DNA from: Actinomycetota bacterium
GTDB lineage: Bacteria; Actinomycetota; Nitriliruptoria; Nitriliruptorales; Nitriliruptoraceae
Assembly (NCBI GenBank): GCA_019347575.1
Contig: JAHWKY010000001.1
Span: forward strand, 186,001 to 250,000
Length of the DNA: 64,000 nt
Reading direction: 5' to 3'
In this document: positions 25,701 to 33,383 of the stretch, one piece after another
Numbering within the stretch: position 1 is the first letter of the stretch
Layout: every line of letters starts with the position of its first letter
Translations under genes and position numbers: made by a program
Notes under the pieces: model-generated
What the model was told of the DNA's origin: nothing
Databases searched by the model: none
What the model saw: the letters and a program-made list of their open reading frames with translations, nothing else

Positions 25701-28700
25701 CCCAGTGGTCGGTGAGACGCTGGCGGTTGACCAGGAACAGCGTGTTGGTCGCGGGATCGAGGTCCGCGACGGCGGGCAGACTCCCCTCGTGCCCGGTGCT
25801 GGTCACGAACGGCGGGATCTGGCACTCGCCCAGACCGATGATCTTGGCGCTGCGGACGTGGTAACGGAGCACGTAGGGCAGTGGCGACGAGGCGCCGTTG
25901 TAGCCCGAGACCTGCAGCGTGTAGAAGCCGCTCTCGCCCGAGGTGGCGGTGATGTGGATGGATTCGGATCCGTCGCCGCGTCCTGTGCTGACCGCCCGGA
26001 TGCCCTGCTGCTCGAACGGCGCGGAGTCGGTGGGGACGTCCTGCAGCGTCTCGGGGTCCGTCAGGTCGTCCGAACTGGTCGACTCGGGGATCACGTCGTT
26101 GTCGTTGTAGGGGTTGTCGTTGTAGGGGTTGTGGTTGTAGGGGTTGTGGTTGTAGGGGTTGTCGTTGTAGGGGTTGTGCTCAAGAGCGGTCTCACTCGCC
26201 CCGCTCAGCACGAGGTCGTAGTCACCCGGCAGGTGGCTCAGCACAATCCGCAGCTCCGACCCGGCGGCCGGCACGGGGATCAGCCAGGTGTCGAGTTCGT
26301 GTGGCTGCGCGATGTGACTGAAGCTGAGCGCGTCGGGCGTCAGGGTCGTCCACGTCGACGGGTCACCATCGGGCGCGTTGGGCTCGAACCGCTCCGTCAC
26401 CGTGACCGGAGCCGACTCGGCCGTGTTCGCCGTGTAGGCGTTCCCCAGCGCATCGGTCCCGGCGACCTCCGCGGCCGCCGTGCCGGTCTCGAGCACGTGT
26501 CCGGGGTTGGCCTGCAGCGTCAGCGTGACGCTGTCGCCGGCCGCGACGTACAGGTCGGTCGTGAAGGTCAGCAGCTGCCGCGTCCCGCCCACACGGGGCG
26601 GGTCGACCGGTTCGGTGAGGCGCGCCGCACCGTCCGCGGTCACCAGGGCCGCGGAGCCGGGCACGAACGCGAAGCCGCGCGGTAGCGTCACGGCGAGCTG
26701 GGGGTCGACCAGGGAGGAACCTGTCGTGGAGGGCGTGGTCGTCAGTGAGTAGGTGACGAAGGGCCCGTCCTGCGCGTAGCTCGACAGCAGCAGCGAGCCG
26801 AGATCGGCGTTCTCGAAGGGGAGCGCGTCGAGGTCGTGGGTCGTGCCGCGCAGGGCGTCGTGGACGGTCGCGCGGGCGCGTTCCGCGGCAGGCAGCGCGG
26901 CGAGCAGATCCGCGAACGTGGTACCCGCCACGAACGCATCCGCTTCCGCGACCTGCCCGAGCGTGCCGCAAGCGGTGCACGACACCAGCGCGGCGAGCTC
27001 GCCCGCGACGGGAGTGGACGCCCACGGTGTCAGGCGCGGGTCGAAGCCGGGGAACGGCGCGGCGATCTGCATCGACACGGCGCCCAGGGGCGAGGCGGGC
27101 GCAAGTTCGATGCGGTCGAACGTCAGCGCATCCCAGGGGATGGCGGTCATGTCGAGCCCGAGCAGGTTGACGGTCACCAGGGTCGAGGTGTTGGGGTCCA
27201 GGCCGTGTTCAGCGCAGCTGACCCCGTTCGTCGCCAGTAACGTGCACCACGCCTCGTCGCCGGGCAGGCGCAGGTTCGCGAGCGGTGTGCTGCCGAGCGC
27301 TGCGGCGCCGCCGGTCACGACCCCGAGCGGGCTGGCATCGACATCGATGTCCAGGTGGGTGATCGGGGGCGACGGGGGCGGGGCGAGGCGCATGATGTCG
27401 AGCAGCGTCAGGTCCTGGATGGCGACACCACTCAGCGATGGGCTGGCGGCGGGGTCGGAGAAGGCGGCCTCGGTGTGGTCGTCGATCACCGCCTGCCACC
27501 CCCCGGGCCGGACCATGCCGACGCTGGTGAGCGGCGTGGTCGCGAGGACCGAGATCGGGGCGCCGAACAGGAACGAGCTCGCGTTCGCAGGATCGTCGTG
27601 GTAGGTCCGCGACGCGTCGACCGGGGAGGTGTTGAGCGTTCCTGCGAGCAGCGGGTTGCGGTCCGTGTAGGGGTTGTCGTTGTAGGGGTTGTCGTTGTAG
27701 GGGTTGTCGTTGTAGGGGTTGTCGTTGTAGGGGTTGTCGTTGTAGGGGTTGTCGTTGTAGGGGGATGCGGCCAGATCGCCTCCCGAGAAGGACAGCTCGG
27801 CGATCGGCAGGGACTCGATCGGGATGCTGCCGACACCGGCGGGCACCTCGTTCCGGTCCGCGGTGAGACCCACCGAGGCGATCTCGACGGGGTCGCACGA
27901 GGTCAGGACGGTCTCGACGGACGCGGTGTTGTTGGTCTCGTCCTCCTCGACCACCACGTCGTCGGCGTCGACCGTCAGCTGGAGCTGCGCGCGGCCATCG
28001 TGCCCGTCGAGCGCAGCCGCCGGGATGGCGAGGTCGACCTGCTGCCGCACCTGTTGTCCGGGGCCGAGGTGGCCCAAAGCGATGCGGGCGAGCGGCTCGG
28101 TTGCAGGCCCCGCCACCAGCGTCACCGTGAAGTGGGAGGGTCGGATCTCGGAGCCGCCGCTGTCGGTTATCGCGTTCGTGATGGTCACGTCCGCGGAGAA
28201 CGTCCGGTCGGGACAGATGTGGCGGGGGGCAGCTTCGATGGAGCCGGTCAGGTCCGCGGTGGATGGCGTGAGCGTGCGGAAGCCGAAGTCGGCGTTCTCC
28301 CCGAACGCCCCGTCTGCCGCGACGCCAGCCGCGTAGAGGTCCGGCGAACCGGCCGGGCACTCGTTGCTCAGCAGCCCCGGCGAGCAGGTCATGCGCCAGG
28401 CCAGGATGAAGGGGGAGTCCGCGATCGGCCCGAGGACCTCGAGCACGTACTCCTGGCCCGCGTTCGCGGCGACCGCCGCGGGCAGGCCGACGGTGACGAA
28501 GCGGGTGCCGGCGGTCGTGCTGCCCTCCGTGCGGCCCTGCTCGACGAGTCCGCCGCTGCCGTCCGGCTCGTAGAACACGACGGTGAAGGTGCCGTCGAAG
28601 TTGGCGGTCAGGCACAGCTGCACGTGCGACAGCGCGCCCCGCGACGGCACGAACGACTGCCGTTGCTCCGCCCCGAGCAGCGAGCGCGTTCCCGGGAAGT

Positions 28701-28908
28701 CGGTGGCCGTGCACTCGGGGTCGTGGAGGGGGTTGTTCTCGGCGAGGTGCATGCCGATGAACTGGTCGCGGTAGGGACCCCCTGCCGGCGGCGGCGTGTG
28801 GTCGGCGACCGCCGCTGGCACACCGGTGGCGACCACCGCCCCGAGCGCCATGACCACGGTCGCGAGCATCGCGACGCTGCGTCGAAGAGCCGTTCCCCGC
28901 TTGCCCAT
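22720..28908 (-). CDS. Giant secreted gingipain-like (C25) protein with NPYND repeats
   Basis: A 2,062-residue exported protein. The Sec signal peptide is MGKRGTALRRSVAMLATVVM...AVADH. Segments in order: an N-terminal beta domain; a CARDB-like domain near 235-350 (ADLTGSIEA...EDETNNTASV); seven NPYND-type pentapeptides (382-416); DUF11-like beta domains; a second NPYND/NPYNH block (912-936); and a C25 cysteine-peptidase domain (about 1020-1460). Catalytic His1329 lies in SLNGHSDHRR and Cys1369 in TSMGCHFGYD, as in gingipains. The C-terminal part has bacterial Ig-like (PKD/Big) and PxKF-like domains. ATG 28908 has AAGGGGA upstream; the longer frame to 29394 is arginine-rich and non-coding in character. 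No sortase motif or C-terminal membrane anchor is seen, so it is probably released or wall-associated. Confidence 0.88.
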   Translation of the reverse strand: MGKRGTALRRSVAMLATVVMALGAVVATGVPAAVADHTPPPAGGPYRDQFIGMHLAENNPLHDPECTATDFPGTRSLLGAEQRQSFVPSRGALSHVQLCLTANFDGTFTVVFYEPDGSGGLVEQGRTEGSTTAGTRFVTVGLPAAVAANAGQEYVLEVLGPIADSPFILAWRMTCSPGLLSNECPAGSPDLYAAGVAADGAFGENADFGFRTLTPSTADLTGSIEAAPRHICPDRTFSADVTITNAITDSGGSEIRPSHFTVTLVAGPATEPLARIALGHLGPGQQVRQQVDLAIPAAALDGHDGRAQLQLTVDADDVVVEEDETNNTASVETVLTSCDPVEIASVGLTADRNEVPAGVGSIPIESLPIAELSFSGGDLAASPYNDNPYNDNPYNDNPYNDNPYNDNPYNDNPYTDRNPLLAGTLNTSPVDASRTYHDDPANASSFLFGAPISVLATTPLTSVGMVRPGGWQAVIDDHTEAAFSDPAASPSLSGVAIQDLTLLDIMRLAPPPSPPITHLDIDVDASPLGVVTGGAAALGSTPLANLRLPGDEAWCTLLATNGVSCAEHGLDPNTSTLVTVNLLGLDMTAIPWDALTFDRIELAPASPLGAVSMQIAAPFPGFDPRLTPWASTPVAGELAALVSCTACGTLGQVAEADAFVAGTTFADLLAALPAAERARATVHDALRGTTHDLDALPFENADLGSLLLSSYAQDGPFVTYSLTTTPSTTGSSLVDPQLAVTLPRGFAFVPGSAALVTADGAARLTEPVDPPRVGGTRQLLTFTTDLYVAAGDSVTLTLQANPGHVLETGTAAAEVAGTDALGNAYTANTAESAPVTVTERFEPNAPDGDPSTWTTLTPDALSFSHIAQPHELDTWLIPVPAAGSELRIVLSHLPGDYDLVLSGASETALEHNPYNDNPYNHNPYNHNPYNDNPYNDNDVIPESTSSDDLTDPETLQDVPTDSAPFEQQGIRAVSTGRGDGSESIHITATSGESGFYTLQVSGYNGASSPLPYVLRYHVRSAKIIGLGECQIPPFVTSTGHEGSLPAVADLDPATNTLFLVNRQRLTDHWGIVDRDAILSAATSVAGRHDLGVRGAIVPVEGDPEVAAAYTAWDANRCDPLAANAVAGTIRDVVLDYASQLPIEHVVVIGDDDQIPYTRIRDGAGLGNERAFLSSIVADVGIADVDGDPSNGWQPANGTPLTVALQAGMFLSDDPIVSPQAKPWLDQAAWVPAMGLGRLPGDPVSTVAALGQFEGSEGQVDPDVLTPTHAVTTGYQHLLDGGTQTADDLDAALGIVGDRLLSDTWTADDLRTALDVPAGAEDVVASLNGHSDHRRFLAAHGSVTHDYTDTFFTDDLAALPPGSIVTSMGCHFGYDLPTQAGNVRDWADAVAARRGIVIANSGFNYGDTDTIAAGELYSVLLARNLDGSMTVGQARAFTSAQVYAREGGHAAEAYKAMQGMLLFGLPMYRIAGTETTSGDGDGTDPGQALTANPIAPPATTTPVADDPATGLGTAELTLDLRLVDAPGDCAAGEDCLLLVNGDNGVHFEVIGPHGYAPIAVTGRPTGARAILDVTGIDPAGRRVHGAVLTALESQDLSNDPAFARAILSSADIEPEPEALGTIYPTRPLTITTIDSAFGEHQVLTVLPWTFRSTGVENGEIVGDLRLDTHLRIRLLLSDATTNQPSTIQQVVVDRDGGDAVVTATVDTGSASTVAFSALLRDQFGDWHHVDLSANDGGTTWTGRSPLPGADTRPIEVLGQAVNARGDVSFWRNKGDLVPLTEPGELAFNLAGTPGANGWFISAVTVELPPLDGAVYERRDAGSDTWVPIEGTSFVVDGDGVHVLDIRSSEGALADDVTIPIDATGPSVSIESPADGATYAHDARIEVAFTCSSFGPSGEGSCTGDHPIGAVLDLPPGTHTFTVTATDGAGNVTTTSATFTVLPPPYEFDGFYSPIVNDVWNDTTAGSAEPMKWRVYLEGVLQEDTGIVVRTDWQQVTCTTAVADASSLGSPQPAASKNNQDVYITGRRMQFDAIVPSVDAGTCWRFELGLDDGSTRYAWFRLPA
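26101..26175 (-). repeat. 15-bp tandem repeat, five units (NPYND/NPYNH)
   Basis: Five consecutive 15-bp units, AACCCCTACAACGAC on the coding strand, encode NPYND, NPYNH, NPYNH, NPYND, NPYND. The block lies just before the peptidase domain of the giant protein. Variation between units is limited to the last codon (GAC or CAC). Confidence 0.95.
27661..27765 (-). repeat. 15-bp tandem repeat, seven units (NPYND)
   Basis: Seven consecutive 15-bp units encode SPYND, five identical NPYND, then NPYTD, between the CARDB-like domain and later beta domains. The inner units are identical at DNA level, which points to recent expansion by slippage or unequal exchange, so copy number is likely to differ between strains. 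Confidence 0.95.
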
Positions 28909-29242
28909 CGTCGTTCCCCTTCTTGCGGCACGGCCTCGCACCGGATCCAGGAAGGGCGAAGAGACGTCAGACACAGCCGTCCCCCAACGACTGTGCGACT
29001 TCCCCCCGCGCGATCCCCCACTGCTCCGGGGTTGACTCGCCCCCCCGGATGGACTAGCCCGCAGCGTACCGCCGGTAAGCTCGCAGGCGGTAGCGGAACC
29101 GCTGGGAACGTTTCCACTCGGGCTACATCGCGCGGTGCGCGCCCGAAGGTCGTGCGACCACTGCACGGGACCGCGCGTTGGGTGCGGCAGATGGACCGGG
29201 ACCTTGCACCTCGCCGCGGTCCCTCCCACACTGCGCCCCGCC
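28909..29242. other. 334-bp divergent intergenic region before the leu leader
   Basis: The stretch separates the giant secreted-protein gene (minus) from the leucine leader (plus) and must hold promoters for both. A TTGACT at 29032-29037 is the best -35-like hexamer but has no good partner. AGGCGGTAGCGGAACCGCTG near 29086 contains AGCGG/CCGCT arms. I see no protein-coding gene in it. Confidence 0.4.
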
Positions 29243-29338
29243 ATGGACGCACACCGCACGCTCCGTTCCGCCCGGGTTCGCCGGGTCCGTGCGCGTGTCT
29301 CCAGCCTCGTCCTGGGGCTGTTCCTCCTCATCCTTTGA
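29243..29338 (+). CDS. Leucine-rich leader peptide of leuA (31 aa)
   Basis: A 32-codon frame starting at ATG 29243 and stopping at 29338 encodes a basic N-terminal half and ends SSLVLGLFLLIL. Six of the last ten residues are leucine, read by CTC, CTG and CTT codons. It stands 110 nt before leuA, the committed enzyme of leucine synthesis, and fits an attenuation leader in which ribosomes stall when charged tRNA-Leu is scarce. The stretch CCTCCTC (29323-29329) inside the Leu codons is an exact complement of the leuA ribosome site GAGGAGG (29433-29439). No ribosome site precedes the ATG, so the message may be leaderless. Leader-peptide control of leuA is established in Actinobacteria; this instance is inferred. 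Confidence 0.75.
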   Translation: MDAHRTLRSARVRRVRARVSSLVLGLFLLIL

Positions 29339-29439
29339 CGCCGCGGCGCCGTCCCACCGAGCACTGACGGCGACCGCGGAGGCCTCTCCCGCACGCGGGA
29401 TCCACGTCATCGACCGCATCCCCAGGCCATCCGAGGAGG
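29323..29439 (+). promoter_or_regulatory. Putative translational attenuator of leuA
   Basis: Three elements in order: CCTCCTC (29323-29329) in the leader codons, GGCCTCTCC near 29382-29390, and the leuA ribosome site GAGGAGG (29433-29439). The first can pair with the third over seven bases and the second can pair with part of it, giving mutually exclusive structures. A small hairpin, TCCCG-CACG-CGGGA at 29388-29401, lies between. A ribosome stalled at the Leu codons would cover the first element and free the ribosome site. There is no T-run, so control of translation is more likely than termination. Confidence 0.5.
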
Positions 29440-29448
29440 CACCACCCC

Positions 29449-31059
29449 ATGGGCACCCCCACCGACGTCGCCGCGGCAGAGCGCTTCGGCCCCGACGTCA
29501 CCATCTTCGACACCACCCTGCGCGACGGCGAGCAGTCGCCCGGCATCTCGCTGGACGCCCGCGAGAAGGTCGAGATCGCCGAGCAGCTCGCGCGGCTGAA
29601 CGTCGACGTCATCGAGGCTGGCTTCCCTGCCGCCTCCGCCGGTGACTTCGACGCCGTGAAGGCGGTCGCCGAGGTCGTCGGCAACGACGACCACCGCGGC
29701 GCCCCGCCCGTCATCGCCGGGCTCGCCCGCTGCGTCGACGGCGACATCGAGGCCGCGGGCAAGGCCCTCGCACCCGCCGCGCGGCACCGCATCCACGTCT
29801 TCATCAGCTCCAGCGACATCCAGCGGACGGTGATGCTGAAGGCCTCCCAGGAGGAGGTCATGGCGCAGGCGGTCCGCGGCGTCGAGCTCGCCAAGAGCTA
29901 CACCGAGGACGTCGAGTTCAGTCCCCAGGACGCCACCCGCACCGACTTCGAGTTCCTGGTCGAGCTGTGTGCCGCCGCGGTCGAGGCGGGCGCGACAACC
30001 ATCAACATCCCCGACACGGTCGGCTACGCGCTGCCCCACGACTTCGGGCGCTGGATCGCCCAGCTCCACGAGCGCATCCCGGCCATCGGGGAGCGCGGCG
30101 TCATCGTCAGCGTGCACTGCCACAACGACCTCGGCCTGGCGGTTGCGAACTCGCTGGAGGCCGTGCGCAACGGGGCGCGGCAGGTCGAGGTCGCGGTCAA
30201 CGGGATCGGCGAGCGCGCGGGGAACTGCTCGCTCGAGGAGATCGTGATGGCCATCCGTACCCGTGCCGACCTGATGGGCGTCGACCACCAGCTGCACACC
30301 CCCGAGCTGCTGAAGACCTCCCGGCTCGTCAGCCGTCTCACCGGCTACCACGTGCAGCGCAACAAGGCGGTGGTGGGGGCCAACGCGTTCGCGCACGAGT
30401 CCGGCATCCACCAGCACGGCGTGCTGCAGGACCGCCAGACCTACGAGATCATGCGGACCGAGGACGTGGGTGCCGAGGGCAGCCAGATCGTCCTGGGCAA
30501 GCACTCCGGACGCCACGCGTTCAAGCAGGCGCTCGACGAGCTGCAGATCGAGCTTTCGGCCGACGAGGTCCAGGCCGCGTTCGAGCGCTTCAAGGAGCTG
30601 GCGGACAAGAAGGGCGAGGTGACCACCAAGGAGCTCGAGGCGATCGTGCTCGCCGAGACCAAGGTGCGAGCCGACGACGCCTACGAGCTGGTGGCCTTCG
30701 AGGTGTCCAGCGGGACCCAGCGGGTCCCGCACGCCCGGGTCGAGATCCGGCTCGTGGACGAGAACCGCGTTTCGGTCGGCGAGGCCGACGGGGACGGCAT
30801 GGTCGATGCGTCTTGTCGCGCGATCCGCGACGCCATCGGTCGCAACGGGGTCACGCTCGTCAGCTTCGACGTCTCGGCGGTGACCGAGGGCGTCGACGCG
30901 CTCGGCGACGTGACCGTGGTGGTGCAGGCGGACGACGGCACCCGTTACACGGGGCGCGGCGTCAGCACCGACATCGTCGAGGCGAGCGCCCGCGCCTACC
31001 TCGACGCGCTCAACCGAGTCCAACGCATCGTCCCCCGTACGCAGGAGTTCCGACCGTGA
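29449..31059 (+). CDS. leuA: 2-isopropylmalate synthase
   Basis: Condenses acetyl-CoA with 2-oxoisovalerate to start leucine synthesis. The 536-residue product has the HMGL-type TIM barrel with IFDTTLRDGEQSPG (metal Asp and catalytic Arg), SVHCHNDLGLAVANS (metal histidines) and GNCSLEEIVMAI. A linker with FAHESGIHQHGVL follows, then the C-terminal LeuA dimer domain (about 400-530) that in this family binds leucine for feedback inhibition. ATG 29449 has GAGGAGG nine bases upstream. It heads a group continuing with a small gene, leuC and leuD, and is probably controlled by the leader peptide just before it. Confidence 0.97.
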   Translation: MGTPTDVAAAERFGPDVTIFDTTLRDGEQSPGISLDAREKVEIAEQLARLNVDVIEAGFPAASAGDFDAVKAVAEVVGNDDHRGAPPVIAGLARCVDGDIEAAGKALAPAARHRIHVFISSSDIQRTVMLKASQEEVMAQAVRGVELAKSYTEDVEFSPQDATRTDFEFLVELCAAAVEAGATTINIPDTVGYALPHDFGRWIAQLHERIPAIGERGVIVSVHCHNDLGLAVANSLEAVRNGARQVEVAVNGIGERAGNCSLEEIVMAIRTRADLMGVDHQLHTPELLKTSRLVSRLTGYHVQRNKAVVGANAFAHESGIHQHGVLQDRQTYEIMRTEDVGAEGSQIVLGKHSGRHAFKQALDELQIELSADEVQAAFERFKELADKKGEVTTKELEAIVLAETKVRADDAYELVAFEVSSGTQRVPHARVEIRLVDENRVSVGEADGDGMVDASCRAIRDAIGRNGVTLVSFDVSAVTEGVDALGDVTVVVQADDGTRYTGRGVSTDIVEASARAYLDALNRVQRIVPRTQEFRP

Positions 31060-31100
31060 CACGCGCAGGGAGTACCTTCGAGGCCTGGAGGAGTCAGGGC

Positions 31101-31292
31101 ATGGCCAAGATCAAGCTGAACGTCCCCCCGGACCAGACACCGGAGGAGGAAGCGGCGCTGGTGGCGCAGGTCGCCGCCGCGATCTCCGAGACGACCGGGG
31201 AGGAGCACATCGAGTTCGAGCTGAACAAGCCCGAAGAGGTCGACTACCAGGCGGTCAGTCACCGCACCGAGGCGTCGAAGCGCTGGTCTTGA
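31101..31292 (+). CDS. Small hypothetical protein between leuA and leuC (63 aa)
   Basis: ATG 31101 has GGAGGAG ten bases before it. The product [12 protein letters not shown]...EASKRWS is a soluble, charged 63-residue protein with one Ala/Glu-rich helix ([21 protein letters not shown]) and an acidic middle. Third codon positions are nearly all G or C. It ends one base before the leuC GTG and so belongs to the leu operon. I do not recognise the family; a helper of the isopropylmalate isomerase or simply an operon passenger are both possible. Confidence 0.65.
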   Translation: MAKIKLNVPPDQTPEEEAALVAQVAAAISETTGEEHIEFELNKPEEVDYQAVSHRTEASKRWS

Positions 31293-31293
31293 G

Positions 31294-32739
31294 GTGAACG
31301 ACGCACCCAGGACCCTGGTCGACAAGATCTGGGACAGCCACGTCGTGCGGACGGCGGAGGGCGAGCCGGACCTGCTCTACGTCGACCTGCACCTCGTGCA
31401 CGAGGTCACCTCGCCCCAGGCGTTCGAGGGGCTGCGGCAGGCCGGCAGACCGGTCCGGCGGCCCGACCTGACCGTCGCCACGATGGATCACAACGTGCCG
31501 ACCGACCCGGCGCAGGTGCGGGGTGAGGAGCCGCTCGAGGACGAGCTGTCCGCGGCGCAGATGGAGGCGCTGGCTCGCAACTGCGAGGAGTTCGGCGTCA
31601 CGCTCTACCCCATGGGTGTGCGCAACCAGGGCATCGTCCACGTCATCGGACCCGAGCTCGGGCTGACCCAGCCGGGACTGGTGATCGTGTGCGGCGACAG
31701 CCACACCGCCACCCACGGGGCGTTCGGGGCGCTCGCGTTCGGCATCGGCACCAGCGAGGTCGAGCACGTCCTGGCGACCCAGACGCTGCCGCAGCGCCGG
31801 CCCAGGACGATGGCGGTCGAGGTACGAGGAGACGAGCTGCCCTACGGCGTCACGGCCAAGGACCTCATCCTCGGGATCATCGCGAAGATCGGGGTGGCCG
31901 GAGGGATCGGCCACGTCATCGAGTACCGCGGACCGATCGTCTCGAGCCTCTCGATGGAGGAACGGATGACGGTCTGCAACATGTCGATCGAGGGCGGGGC
32001 GCGGGCCGGGCTCATCGCTCCCGACGAGACCACCTTCGCCTACCTCAAGGACCGCAGGCACGCCCCGCAGGGACCGGCTTGGGAGGACGTGCTCACGTGG
32101 TGGCGCACCTTGCAGACCGACGATGAGGCCACGTTCGACACGGTCGTCGAGATCGACGCTGTTGCACTCGAGCCGACCGTCACCTGGGGGACCAACCCGG
32201 CGCAATCGGTCCCGATCTCGGGCTCCGTCCCTAACGTCGACGAGGCACCCGACGAGCAGACCGCCGACCAGTGGCGGCGCGCGCTGGCCTACATGGGTCT
32301 CGACGGGGGCGAGGCCATCACCGACCTGACCGTGGACCGCGTCTTCATCGGCTCGTGCACGAACTCGCGCATCGAGGACCTGCGCCGGGTCGCTCGCTAC
32401 GTCGAGGGAAGGCAGGTCGCCGGCTCGGTCCGCGCCATGGTGGTGCCCGGGTCGGGACTGGTGAAGGCCGCGGCCGAGAACGAGGGGCTGCACGAGGTGT
32501 TCACCGCGGCCGGGTTCGAGTGGCGCGAGCCGGGGTGCTCGATGTGCCTGGGGATGAACCCGGATGTGCTCGCCCCGGGGGAGCGCTGCGCGTCCACCTC
32601 CAACCGCAACTTCGAGGGGCGGCAGGGCGCGGGCGGCCGCACCCACCTGGTGTCGCCCGAGATGGCCGCCGCCGCGGCGGTGCACGGCCGGTTCGTCGAC
32701 GTTCGCGAGGTAGCACAGAGAGAGGAGGGCGGGGCGTGA
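31294..32739 (+). CDS. leuC: 3-isopropylmalate dehydratase, large subunit
   Basis: Large subunit (481 aa) of the [4Fe-4S] isomerase that converts 2- to 3-isopropylmalate. The aconitase-type motifs are clear: ATMDHNVPT near the N terminus, [32 protein letters not shown], and the cluster cysteines in [13 protein letters not shown] and [10 protein letters not shown]. The C-terminal [11 protein letters not shown] is also diagnostic. GTG 31294 starts one base after the stop of the preceding small gene, implying translational coupling. Its TGA overlaps the leuD GTG. Confidence 0.97.
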   Translation: MNDAPRTLVDKIWDSHVVRTAEGEPDLLYVDLHLVHEVTSPQAFEGLRQAGRPVRRPDLTVATMDHNVPTDPAQVRGEEPLEDELSAAQMEALARNCEEFGVTLYPMGVRNQGIVHVIGPELGLTQPGLVIVCGDSHTATHGAFGALAFGIGTSEVEHVLATQTLPQRRPRTMAVEVRGDELPYGVTAKDLILGIIAKIGVAGGIGHVIEYRGPIVSSLSMEERMTVCNMSIEGGARAGLIAPDETTFAYLKDRRHAPQGPAWEDVLTWWRTLQTDDEATFDTVVEIDAVALEPTVTWGTNPAQSVPISGSVPNVDEAPDEQTADQWRRALAYMGLDGGEAITDLTVDRVFIGSCTNSRIEDLRRVARYVEGRQVAGSVRAMVVPGSGLVKAAAENEGLHEVFTAAGFEWREPGCSMCLGMNPDVLAPGERCASTSNRNFEGRQGAGGRTHLVSPEMAAAAAVHGRFVDVREVAQREEGGA

Positions 32740-33341
32740 AGGCCGTGAAGCGGGTCGTGGGTACCGTCTGCCCGCTCGACCGGGCCGACGTGGACACCGA
32801 CCAGATCATCCCCAAGCAGTTCCTTAAGCGGATCGAGCGCACCGGGTTCGGCCCGTTCGCGTTCAACGACTGGCGCTACGACGAGGCCGGCCGTCCCCGC
32901 GACGACTTCCCCATGAACAAGCCCGAGCACGAGGGCGCGTCGATCCTGCTGACCGGTCCCAACTTCGGCTGCGGCTCGTCACGCGAGCACGCCCCGTGGG
33001 CCCTCCAGGATGCGGGGTTCGAGGCCATCATCGCTCCGAGCTTCGCGGACATCTTCCGCAGCAACTGCGGCAAGATCGGGCTGCTCGCGGCGGAGCTGCC
33101 CGGTGACGACGTGCGGCGCCTGTTCGACCTCGTGGCCGCAGACCCCACCGCCGAGGTCACCGTCGACCTGCCGTCGCAGACCGTGTCGGCCCCGGACTTC
33201 GAGGCGAGCTTCGACATCGACGCGCACACCAAGCACTGCCTGATCCAGGGTCTGGACGAGATCGGGTTGACCCTGGAGCACGACGACGCCATCGCCGCGT
33301 TCGAGGCGGGGCGCCCGGGGTGGCTGCCGACGGCGTCGTGA
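32736..33341 (+). CDS. leuD: 3-isopropylmalate dehydratase, small subunit
   Basis: Small swivel subunit (201 aa) of the isomerase. Diagnostic stretches are [43 protein letters not shown] and [19 protein letters not shown]. The GTG at 32736 overlaps the leuC stop as GTGA and has AGGAGG ten bases upstream; a second GTG three codons later is possible. Length is normal. Just after the stop lies a repeat element and then decayed sequence, so the leu operon ends here; leuB is 7 kb downstream. Confidence 0.97.
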   Translation: MKAVKRVVGTVCPLDRADVDTDQIIPKQFLKRIERTGFGPFAFNDWRYDEAGRPRDDFPMNKPEHEGASILLTGPNFGCGSSREHAPWALQDAGFEAIIAPSFADIFRSNCGKIGLLAAELPGDDVRRLFDLVAADPTAEVTVDLPSQTVSAPDFEASFDIDAHTKHCLIQGLDEIGLTLEHDDAIAAFEAGRPGWLPTAS

Positions 33342-33343
33342 CG

Positions 33344-33383
33344 AGCGCGTGCATCTGGACCCGGTAGGCGGGTCGATCTGCAC
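33344..33383. repeat. Dispersed hairpin element, copy C
   Basis: An imperfect hairpin after leuD, with outer arms GTGCA (33349-33353) and TGCAC (33379-33383) and inner arms GACCCG/CGGGTC. The first 28 bp differ at only three positions from 53898-53925, where an equivalent hairpin follows another gene. It probably works as a terminator but clearly belongs to a repeated family. The decayed gene downstream begins at its right edge. Confidence 0.55.

Noticed and set aside
29135-29242. The longer frame starting at 29135 as the leu leader
   Set aside because: The upstream 36 codons look non-coding; the ATG at 29243 gives a leader of ordinary size with the Leu run at the end.
27355-29367. A 670-codon plus-strand frame over the giant gene with VGVVVVG repeats
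   Set aside because: It is the complement of the signal-peptide-bearing C25 gene; its repeats are the antisense of NPYND and its composition is that of a GC-rich shadow.
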